From: CALNZV01 sp942491115
GTDB taxonomy: Bacteria > Desulfobacterota > Desulfobacteria > Desulfobacterales > UBA5852
DNA length: 64,000 nucleotides
Assembly (NCBI GenBank): GCA_942491115.1
Contig: CALNZV010000007.1
Location: 744,001 to 808,000 of the forward strand
Direction of reading: 5' to 3'
The position numbers and the translations under genes are program-made. Shown in pieces: positions 8,390 through 15,218 of this stretch. Every line of letters starts with the position of its first letter. Position 1 is the stretch's first letter. The notes under the pieces are model-generated. The model was not told the origin of the DNA, ran no database searches, and worked only from the letters and a program-made list of their open reading frames with translations.

Positions 8390-9106
8390 TCATCTTTGTT
8401 TCGTTGGGGGTCTTCCCGGTTCCGGCAATGCGGCAATTTCGGCCGCCCAGAGGGGAATAAACCGGAGGGCGGAGCAAATACACGTGGCGGTCAGGTACAC
8501 CAGATCACTGATTACCCCAGCGGCGTGGCGGTGCCCAGACCGGTAACGGGGGGCGGTCTCTCCTCTGTGCTGACGAGGTTCACGGTCCGCCCATCCCTCT
8601 TCTCTGGCCACTTCGAGCGCGGAAGGTATAACAGAAAATGCAATGTGATTGAACACCCTCATGATGATCAGAAGGTATTTTTCGAACCAATGAACCCCTC
8701 CGGACTTCTGAAGCAGACCCGCCTCAAATCGTGAAAACGGCAAGCTTAGAACCAGGCTCAGTGCCAGAGGAATCACACTCAGCATGTTGACGGCCAAGGC
8801 GAGGTAGTGGGGACCAAAGTCCGCCCAGCCTCCTGGATAGGCCAGTCCTGACAGGGTGAGCACATAGGACGTCGAGGCCCCCACAAAGATCAGAGGCAGG
8901 ACCACGAGAGAGGCCGCCGAGCAGATTCCAGCGAGAAAAGTCCCCCCCCAGCATATAAAAATCAACAGATGAAGACCGATCCCGTATAGCAGCCGTTCCA
9001 GAGGTAGCCCCTGGACGATCGTCTCGATTCCGTGAATCCGGGGAAGCCCGATAAATGCCGGTATCCCCGCGACAAAGAGAAGAACCCATTTGAGTTTCCA
9101 GGACAT
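8390..9106 (-). CDS. Membrane protein, probable ECF T component
   Basis: About 238 residues from ATG at 9106, the start codon next to the end of the ATPase gene (9108), which implies translational coupling. It has five predicted membrane helices (about 8-28, 38-60, 65-88, 100-128, plus a C-terminal pair) and a long amphipathic segment before the last helices (YLLIIMRVFNHIAFSVIPSALEVAREEGW) that would suit an ATPase-coupling helix. The family is weakly recognisable; the T-component call rests mainly on position between an S component and an ABC ATPase. The tail (PEPGRPPTKQR) is hydrophilic. Confidence 0.6.
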   Translation of the reverse strand: MSWKLKWVLLFVAGIPAFIGLPRIHGIETIVQGLPLERLLYGIGLHLLIFICWGGTFLAGICSAASLVVLPLIFVGASTSYVLTLSGLAYPGGWADFGPHYLALAVNMLSVIPLALSLVLSLPFSRFEAGLLQKSGGVHWFEKYLLIIMRVFNHIAFSVIPSALEVAREEGWADREPRQHRGETAPRYRSGHRHAAGVISDLVYLTATCICSALRFIPLWAAEIAALPEPGRPPTKQR

Positions 9107-9107
9107 G

Positions 9108-10421
9108 TCACTTCCCCTCGATCCGCCGGAGCCTGAGCCGGAAGGCGACCCCGTCCAAGGACGCACCCCCGCCGGCCTCTTTTACCACGAGGACCTGAGA
9201 TGCCGCCAGCGGCGACCACCAGGGCTTATGGGAGATGAGGACGACGGGAACTCCGGCATTATGGGCTTCGGCGGTTACCGCGCTCACGAGACCAATGGCC
9301 GCCGAACGGTTGAGACCCCAGTCCGGCTCGTCCAAAATGATGGCTCCACCGGGCGAGCAAAGTCGAGCCGCCGAGAGCAGGAGCTTTAGGGTCATCAACT
9401 CCGGCGGAGGCATTCCGTCGACTCCCGTTTTCAAAACGGTGACCGGAAGCGTCGTCTCCCTCACCCGAAGAGGAAGACGCTGCCGGATGGCGTGATAGAT
9501 TCCCAACAGACGATGCCGGTTGACAGCTCCAGCCGAGCGGCCCAGAGCCTCCGGCAATCGCATCAGGGTCTGATTCAGCACGTCCTGGAACATCAGTCTG
9601 GCCCGGGCAGGAGCGCCTTCCGGACCGATGGAAATGCTGCCGGTAGAGCCGAGGGCGCCGGCCATCAGTCGTGCAATCAGGCTCTTTCCCTCCCCGTTTC
9701 CGCCGGAAAGCAGGCACGGGGAGGACACTGTCAGGCTTGTATCATCAACAGCCCCCTGCCCGGAGCCTCCGAATAGGCCCTCCAATGGCGTTCCCAAGGA
9801 AAACCGCACATCGGCAAAACGCATTTGGAATCGGGGGCCGGAGGGCCATTGCCGGGGCCCGGTCGCCGGCTCGCTGGAGTCCTCTCCCTCGAGGATCATC
9901 ACCTCGACAGGAAGGCGGTCCTGTTCGAGTCTGCGGATCAGCAGGTCGAAATAGCGGCGCCCGTCAATGGAAAGCCAACTATATGGACTAGCGATGGTCA
10001 CCCCCGAAATGACAGGAGTTATGCCGTGAACCTTGGCCAGGGCAAGGCGCATCGTCTCCCCCCCGGAAAGGGTTCTCAATGGTTGGTAGCGATGATCCAT
10101 CAGCTGGTAATGCCCGGCCAGCCGGCGGACGTCACCCTCGACCCCGTGGGTCGAACCCCCCGACGATAGCACCGACGCTCTGAGAACCTGATCGGCCGAC
10201 CCGAAGGCAAGACAATCTTTCGGATTACTTGTAATCCAAGTCGTCCGGCCGGTAGTCGCCTCGGACTCCCGGCGGTAGGTGTTCGTGGCCCTGAAATCCT
10301 CCCAGAACGCCACAAGTCCCCGATGCTGGCGGGGCACTCTAAAACCCGTCCGTTGTCGAAAGGCGGTTTCGAGGGCTTCAAAGGTATCGAACCGGTTAAC
10401 CGATAGGAGAGGATCCGCCAC
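9108..10421 (-). CDS. Asymmetric double ABC ATPase, probable ECF energising subunit
   Basis: 437 residues, GTG start at 10421. It has two ABC halves with complementary losses. The first half (1-190) keeps a perfect signature LSGGE (118-122) but has no Walker A and a Walker B without the DEP (ASPYSW). The second half (200-437) has Walker A SGGNGEGKS (239-247), Walker B AIILDEP (360-366) and switch His (LISHKPW) but PPPELM where LSGGQ should be. One intact composite site could thus form from the second-half P-loop and the first-half signature. The arrangement resembles the fused ATPases of ECF and ModF-like systems. It heads the ECF-like gene run. Confidence 0.75.
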   Translation of the reverse strand: MADPLLSVNRFDTFEALETAFRQRTGFRVPRQHRGLVAFWEDFRATNTYRRESEATTGRTTWITSNPKDCLAFGSADQVLRASVLSSGGSTHGVEGDVRRLAGHYQLMDHRYQPLRTLSGGETMRLALAKVHGITPVISGVTIASPYSWLSIDGRRYFDLLIRRLEQDRLPVEVMILEGEDSSEPATGPRQWPSGPRFQMRFADVRFSLGTPLEGLFGGSGQGAVDDTSLTVSSPCLLSGGNGEGKSLIARLMAGALGSTGSISIGPEGAPARARLMFQDVLNQTLMRLPEALGRSAGAVNRHRLLGIYHAIRQRLPLRVRETTLPVTVLKTGVDGMPPPELMTLKLLLSAARLCSPGGAIILDEPDWGLNRSAAIGLVSAVTAEAHNAGVPVVLISHKPWWSPLAASQVLVVKEAGGGASLDGVAFRLRLRRIEGK

Positions 10422-10490
10422 AGGGGGAACCGTCCTTTCTGCGGGGGCAAGAGTGGACGCCGATACCGTTGACCGGCGTCGATTCCCTCA

Positions 10491-10519
10491 ACCTTATTGA
10501 ATTTTACCAGGACCGTCAA
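10491..10519 (-). promoter_or_regulatory. Candidate sigma-70 promoter of the ECF operon
   Basis: On the minus strand, TTGACG (10519-10514) and TAAGGT (10496-10491) are separated by 17 bp. The predicted start of transcription is about 65 nt upstream of the GTG of the double ATPase. The -35 is strong, the -10 weak. Confidence 0.4.
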
Positions 10520-10609
10520 ACCGTTCGGTGGCCGCCGACCGGGAGGCAGGCGGTTGTGATTGCGGCGGCCTGCCCCCTATGGTACAAGGTCCATGAGGAA
10601 TATTGCCCT

Positions 10610-11755
10610 ATGAAAACCGAAACCTCCTCACCCTGTGGCTTGTCTGTAAAACCGGAACCTCCCGACATTCTGGCTATCGAACTCACCGGAAACTGGATCC
10701 TTTCCCGGGATCTGCCGGATGTCCATCAGCTCTTTGATCAGATGGAGGGGTTTCCGAACTACAGCCGCCTCGTGCTTCGGGGACACCGAATCGTCGAATG
10801 GAACAGCGGGCTGCTGACCTTCCTTCATGGCGTTCTCGGCCGCTGCCGGGCTCAGTCGCTGAACGTCGCTATCGAAGCCTTTCCCGATGGGGTGGAAAGA
10901 CTCCTCGATCTGGCGTCGGCAACCCCCTCCCGCCGCAAACCGGCGGAGGTCGGTAACAGCGACCCGTGGATGATGCGGCTCGGGTTCGCTGCCATGGCAA
11001 CGGTATCTCACATGGCAGCAGTCGGTATCTTCATCGGAGAGCTGGTCCTGTCCGCTATCCGGCTGATGGCAGGAAAACGCCGATTCCGAGGCTCGGATTT
11101 CGCTCACTACCTGTGGGAAACCGGTGCCAATGCGCTACCGATCGTCAGCCTGATCAGCCTGTTAGTTGGTGTGGTGATGGCATTTGTCGGCGCGGTTCAG
11201 CTTCGTCTCTTCGGGGCTCAGATCTTCGTGGCCGACCTCGTCGGACTGGCCATGGCCCGGGAGATGGGACCCATGATGACCGGGGTTGTCATGGCCGGTC
11301 GGACAGGGGCCGCCTTCGCGGCTCAACTGGGCACCATGCAGGTCAACGATGAAATCGACGCCCTCAAGACACTGGGTGTTTCCCCGATCGATTTTCTGGT
11401 CCTTCCGCGGATGATCGCCCTGATGTTGATGATGCCGCTTTTGTGCGTGTACGCGAATCTGATGGGGATCCTGGGAGGGCTTTTGGTAGGTGTGATCAAT
11501 CTGGATATTGCTGCAGCTCAATATCTGGATCAAACCCGTAGTGCTGTCGGGATCGGGGATTTTTCGGTCGGCATTGCCAAAAGCGTCGTCTTTGCCGTGG
11601 TAGTGGCCGGCTGCGGCTGTTTCAGGGGCGTTCGATCCGGGAAAAGCGCATCGGCGGTCGGGGAAGCCGCCACCGCAGCAGTGGTCTCGGCCATCCTGTA
11701 CATTGTCATCTTCGATGCCTTGATAACGGTTGTCTGTGATGCCATCGGCGCATAA
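10610..11755 (+). CDS. MlaE-family permease with N-terminal STAS-like domain (second MCE system)
   Basis: 381 residues from ATG at 10610, preceded by GAGGAA about nine bases upstream; a longer in-frame start at 10469 lacks such a site. Residues 1-105 resemble a STAS/MlaB domain (ILAIELTGNWILS, then YSRLVLRGHRIVEWNSGLLTFLHGVLGRC). Residues 120-381 are a MlaE permease: AREMGPMMTGVVMAGRTGAAFAAQLGTMQVNDEIDALKTLGVSPIDFLVLPR, then several helices. In E. coli MlaB is separate; here it seems fused. This heads a three-gene operon with the ATPase and MCE genes, and is only distantly similar to the permease at 2501-3301. Confidence 0.9.
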   Translation: MKTETSSPCGLSVKPEPPDILAIELTGNWILSRDLPDVHQLFDQMEGFPNYSRLVLRGHRIVEWNSGLLTFLHGVLGRCRAQSLNVAIEAFPDGVERLLDLASATPSRRKPAEVGNSDPWMMRLGFAAMATVSHMAAVGIFIGELVLSAIRLMAGKRRFRGSDFAHYLWETGANALPIVSLISLLVGVVMAFVGAVQLRLFGAQIFVADLVGLAMAREMGPMMTGVVMAGRTGAAFAAQLGTMQVNDEIDALKTLGVSPIDFLVLPRMIALMLMMPLLCVYANLMGILGGLLVGVINLDIAAAQYLDQTRSAVGIGDFSVGIAKSVVFAVVVAGCGCFRGVRSGKSASAVGEAATAAVVSAILYIVIFDALITVVCDAIGA

Positions 11756-12530
11756 ACATTCCCAGAGATCGGCCCTGCCACCGCCGATCCAGGTCAAGAA
11801 CTTGACCATGGCCTTTGGAGATGAGGTCATTCAAAGGGACCTCTCGTTTACCGTAAACCGCGGTGATATCTTCATCATCATGGGAGGCAGCGGGTGCGGC
11901 AAAAGCACACTGATGCGGCACATGATCGGTCTCCTGGCCCCAGCCTCCGGGTCCATTCTCTATGAGGGAAGGGACATATGGGACGCCGATCCCGTCTCCA
12001 GGGCCCAGACCATCCAGGCTGTCGGCGTTCTCTATCAGGGGGGCGCCCTTTGGAGTTCGATGACAGTGGCCGAGAATGTCGGCCTGCCACTCAGGCTTCA
12101 CACCGATCTGGGAGCCAACGGGATAAAGGATGCGGTTGCCCTGAAGCTGGCCCTGGTCGGGCTGTCGGGAGTTGAATCCTATTATCCCTCTGAAATCAGC
12201 GGCGGCATGCGAAAACGTGCCGCGTTGGCCAGGGCGCTCGCTCTCGACCCCGATATTCTCTTCTGCGATGAACCCTCCGCAGGTCTGGATCCGGTCAACG
12301 CCAGCCGCATCGACGATCTTATTCTTGAACTCAGAGACAATCTGGGGACCACCGTTATCCTCGTTACCCACGAGCTGGCCAGTATTTTCAGCGTGGGCAG
12401 CAACTCCATATTTCTCGATACCGAGTCCAAGACGGCCATTGCCTCGGGAGATCCCCGTCAGCTCCGCGACACAGCAACAAATCCGAAAGTAACCGATTTT
12501 CTATTGCGACGAGGCGGATACAGACCATGA
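11739..12530 (+). CDS. MlaF-family ABC ATPase (second MCE system)
   Basis: 263 residues from ATG at 11739 (a TTG at 11730 is also possible), overlapping the permease gene by 17 nt. Walker A GGSGCGKST, signature ISGGM, Walker B ILFCDEPSAGLDP and the switch His (VTHE) are all intact. The sequence is of the MlaF type (IQVKNLTMAFGDEVIQRDLSF). Unlike the MlaF at 1269-2483 it ends at the ABC domain with no extension. It should power lipid movement by the permease encoded upstream. Confidence 0.9.
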   Translation: MPSAHKHSQRSALPPPIQVKNLTMAFGDEVIQRDLSFTVNRGDIFIIMGGSGCGKSTLMRHMIGLLAPASGSILYEGRDIWDADPVSRAQTIQAVGVLYQGGALWSSMTVAENVGLPLRLHTDLGANGIKDAVALKLALVGLSGVESYYPSEISGGMRKRAALARALALDPDILFCDEPSAGLDPVNASRIDDLILELRDNLGTTVILVTHELASIFSVGSNSIFLDTESKTAIASGDPRQLRDTATNPKVTDFLLRRGGYRP

Positions 12531-13576
12531 CCCAGAATAAACAGGCCCTGCTGATCGGTGGCTTCATCGTGGGCGCTGCGCTGATCCTCTCCATCGGACT
12601 CACCATTTTCGGATCGGGAGCCCTCTTCCGGAAAGATCTGACCTATATCGCCTTCTTCGACGGATCCGTCAAAGGCCTTCGAATCGGTGCGCCCATCACC
12701 TTCAGGGGCGTGCGGGTCGGCACCGTAACGGATATGCGTGTGACCATCGACGGAAGGTCAGGAGGCATCTATATCCCTGTTCACCTGCGGCTGGAATCGG
12801 ACCGTCTGATCACCGCCGGCGGCGATCAGGTCCGGGGGGGGGGCAGCGAGTTCATCGACAAACTGATTCAGCAGGGCCTGAAGGCCCAATGCCAGCTTCA
12901 AAGTCTGGTAACGGGCCAACTCATCGTCGATCTGGATTTTTTCCCCAACCGGCCCATAATCCTTCGGGACCTGTCGGTGGACTATCCGGAAATGCCCACC
13001 GTTGCGTCCAAGGCGGAGGAACTAGCAAGCTCATTCGACCAGCTGCCCGTGGGGGAGATTCTGACCGACCTGTCCGCGGCCATTCAGAGCGTCAGCCGAA
13101 TGGCCAGTTCGGAAGAGGCCAGTCAAATCGTTCGCTCTCTGGACAAGGGCCTTGTGAAATTCAATCGGTTCATGGATCACATGGAACCCGCCGTTGCTGA
13201 ATTGGAACTCACCCTGGCCGAGGCCAGAGCGACCTTCGGACGGATCAACCGGAACATGGATCCTCTCACCCAGGATCTCAAGGGAACCCTGGATGACGCC
13301 CGCCGGATGATTCGCTCGGCGGACGCGGAAATACCCGCTCTCTCGGAGCGCATCCGCAAAACCGCGGAAAGCGCGGAATCGGTTCTGGGCGAGGCACGGA
13401 GTCTTTTGGGCACCGTCCATGAACTGACCGCAGACCATTCGCCCCTTCGTTACGATCTGTCTCAGGCGTTGAGGGAGCTAACCGGTGCAGCCAGATCGAT
13501 AAGGGACCTCGCCGACACCCTGGAGCAGCATCCAGAAGCCCTGTTGAGGGGAAAGCCTCCCTCCCGCGACCATTGA
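12527..13576 (+). CDS. MCE-domain lipid transport protein (second MCE system)
   Basis: 349 residues, overlapping the ATPase gene by 4 nt (ATGA). An N-terminal membrane anchor (about 6-28, LLIGGFIVGAALILSIGLTIF) is followed by an MCE domain (about 40-150: FDGSVKGLRIGAPITFRGVRVGTVTDM) and a long helical C-terminal half (165-345) rich in Ser, Ala and charged residues, as in MCE proteins that form extended needles or tunnels. Compared with the short MlaD at 807-1253, it has about 200 extra residues. Codons around residue 105 include an uninterrupted G10 tract (12834-12843) that could slip. Confidence 0.87.
   Translation: MTQNKQALLIGGFIVGAALILSIGLTIFGSGALFRKDLTYIAFFDGSVKGLRIGAPITFRGVRVGTVTDMRVTIDGRSGGIYIPVHLRLESDRLITAGGDQVRGGGSEFIDKLIQQGLKAQCQLQSLVTGQLIVDLDFFPNRPIILRDLSVDYPEMPTVASKAEELASSFDQLPVGEILTDLSAAIQSVSRMASSEEASQIVRSLDKGLVKFNRFMDHMEPAVAELELTLAEARATFGRINRNMDPLTQDLKGTLDDARRMIRSADAEIPALSERIRKTAESAESVLGEARSLLGTVHELTADHSPLRYDLSQALRELTGAARSIRDLADTLEQHPEALLRGKPPSRDH
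12834..12843 (+). repeat. G10 homopolymer within MCE gene
   Basis: Ten consecutive G inside the coding region, encoding part of VRGGGSE. Tracts of this length are prone to slippage, which would truncate the MCE protein after its first third. The frame is intact in this copy. Confidence 0.9.
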
Positions 13577-13691
13577 AGGCGGCGACGCCAGGATGTCAAA
13601 ACCACCCCCGGCGTCGCGGCCCTGAAACGGACGACGTGCCGGATCGTCGGCGGTTCCTCACCCGCATAATGCAGCCTGACCCCGGGTGCCG

Positions 13692-14216
13692 TCAAAGCCC
13701 GTTTTTTTCGAACAGCCTGAATGCGACCAGACAGATACCCGTAAAGGCGAGCACGACGATCCAGTGGCTGACTCCTATAAGGCCCGGAACGGTTATTTTT
13801 CCCAGATTGCCGATGGAAAGGATGTTGGCTTCCAACCAGGGATAGACCACCGCATAAATCCCCCCACCGGCAATCATCCCGAAGATACCCCAAAGGGCAT
13901 CCAGCCGTCCCTCACCCAGTGCTCCGCCGGCAGTGCCGGGACAATATCCCAGCAGCCCCCACCCGACCCCGAAGACAAGGCCTCCGAACACCTGCCCACC
14001 GATAGAGGTCGCCTTGAGGTTCAACTCGATGAGGGCCATATCGTTCAACCAATAGATGCCGATGGCGCCGACAATGATCGCCGTTAGCATAAACTTGAAG
14101 ATGGTCATGTCCAGGAGGCGTAGAGCGCCCACCTGCCGATCATAACGAAGAATTTCGGATTTTTGGAGAAGAATGCCGAACAGAATGCCGGTGACCAATC
14201 CAAGAGCGAGTTCCAT
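13692..14216 (-). CDS. YeeE/YedE family membrane protein (C-terminal-half type)
   Basis: 174 residues from ATG at 14216, preceded by AGGAGG. Four to five membrane helices and the signature GLLGYCPGTAGGALGEGRLDALWG, with the conserved Cys typical of YeeE/YedE (DUF395) proteins. This superfamily includes the thiosulfate importer TsuA, in which conserved Cys relay the sulfur anion. Together with the next gene upstream it makes a two-protein version of the usually single-chain transporter. Substrate (thiosulfate or another sulfur species) is inferred from the family only. Confidence 0.8.
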   Translation of the reverse strand: MELALGLVTGILFGILLQKSEILRYDRQVGALRLLDMTIFKFMLTAIIVGAIGIYWLNDMALIELNLKATSIGGQVFGGLVFGVGWGLLGYCPGTAGGALGEGRLDALWGIFGMIAGGGIYAVVYPWLEANILSIGNLGKITVPGLIGVSHWIVVLAFTGICLVAFRLFEKNGL

Positions 14217-14229
14217 GGCCGCCTCCTGT

Positions 14230-14748
14230 CTATTCTTTATAAAGAACGCTGGCGGTGATGAGTCCGCCGGCAAAAAAGCAGGCCAAGGCAATGAATCCGC
14301 TGACCGCCAGCTGGGAAAGCCCGCTCAATCCGTGGCCGCTGGGGCACCCCCCCGCCAAGCGGGCCCCGATGATGAGAATGGCTCCGCCGGCAAAGGCGAC
14401 GGCGCCTCTCTTGATGGGGTTCGGACCGAAACGTCTGGCCCACATGTCAGGGACGAACTGAATGGAGAAGGTTCCGGACAAGCGGGAGGACACGAAGCCT
14501 CCGATCATGACACCGGTTACGAACAACAGCTGCCAGTTGGGGAGGGAGTTCGGACCGTACTTACCGCCTTTTTCGCTAAAATAGGCCAACTGGTCAGTAT
14601 CGATTCCGGCGGCCCGCTCCACCAAAGCCGCTGCCCTAGCGAACGTGGTGGAAGCGCCCAAAAATTGGTCGACGGCGGCCACCGAAATGATCAGAAGCAC
14701 TCCGGTGAGGGCACCGGAAAGATAGGGGTTCCAGGTTTTACGAATCAT
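14230..14748 (-). CDS. YeeE/YedE family membrane protein (first gene of pair)
   Basis: 172 residues from ATG at 14748 with AGGAGG just upstream; the longer reading frame has no ribosome site. Four membrane helices, with the hallmark RLAGGCPSGHGLSGLSQLAVSGFIAL including the conserved Cys. It is separated by 13 nt from the partner gene at 13692-14216. About 75 residues after the first helix form a loop (FARAAALVERAAGIDTDQLAYFSEKGGKY) that is probably periplasmic. The pair likely forms one sulfur-compound transporter. Confidence 0.8.
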   Translation of the reverse strand: MIRKTWNPYLSGALTGVLLIISVAAVDQFLGASTTFARAAALVERAAGIDTDQLAYFSEKGGKYGPNSLPNWQLLFVTGVMIGGFVSSRLSGTFSIQFVPDMWARRFGPNPIKRGAVAFAGGAILIIGARLAGGCPSGHGLSGLSQLAVSGFIALACFFAGGLITASVLYKE

Positions 14749-15218
14749 GACGCCTCCTAAACACGTGGGTGATATCCATATGGCAACCGTTGCGTCTGCC
14801 TTCCATTGAGGCCTTACTTGACGCCTTGAGAATCTGTCAATCAAAACCGGCTCAAGACCGATGCCGTCCGACGGCGGCAACAACCGATGGTGACCCCGCG
14901 TCCACCTGACGGTTACCCTGTTAAGAGCAAAATCCCCGTTTGGGGTTACACCCCATTTTTCTGATCGACGACTTCAGAGCCAAGAAGAAGGATTCGCAAG
15001 GGGACCCGAGTTATGCCGTCCGATTGTCGCACCCTGTTTTCTTTCCAATTGACAGGCGTCTACGGGCCTGGATATAGAAGCTTCCATGAAGCGTTTGGCC
15101 GGGGGTTCCCTTTCGAACCGGCTAGGAAACGGGCGATCACGGCCATACACCGACATCGCGGACGATCCGGGAACACGCGTCGACGCCTGGAACAACCAAA
15201 TGAATGGAAGGATGGATC
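14749..15218 (+). other. Divergent intergenic region between yeeE-like genes and ppdK
   Basis: 470 bases without a gene. It contains the likely ppdK promoter (15049-15078), a weak minus-strand promoter-like TTGACA (14840-14835) that could serve the YeeE/YedE pair, and a small hairpin CCCC-GTTT-GGGG near 14931-14942. No tRNA or small ORF stands out. Confidence 0.6.
15049..15078 (+). promoter_or_regulatory. Sigma-70 type promoter of ppdK
   Basis: TTGACA (15049-15054) and TATAGA (15073-15078) with an 18-bp spacer. Transcription would begin near 15085, leaving an untranslated leader of about 135 nt before the ppdK ATG. Confidence 0.6.

Noticed and set aside
14931..14942. CCCC-GTTT-GGGG hairpin as a terminator
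   Set aside because: Stem of four to five pairs without a U-tract, in a divergent promoter region where a terminator is not expected.
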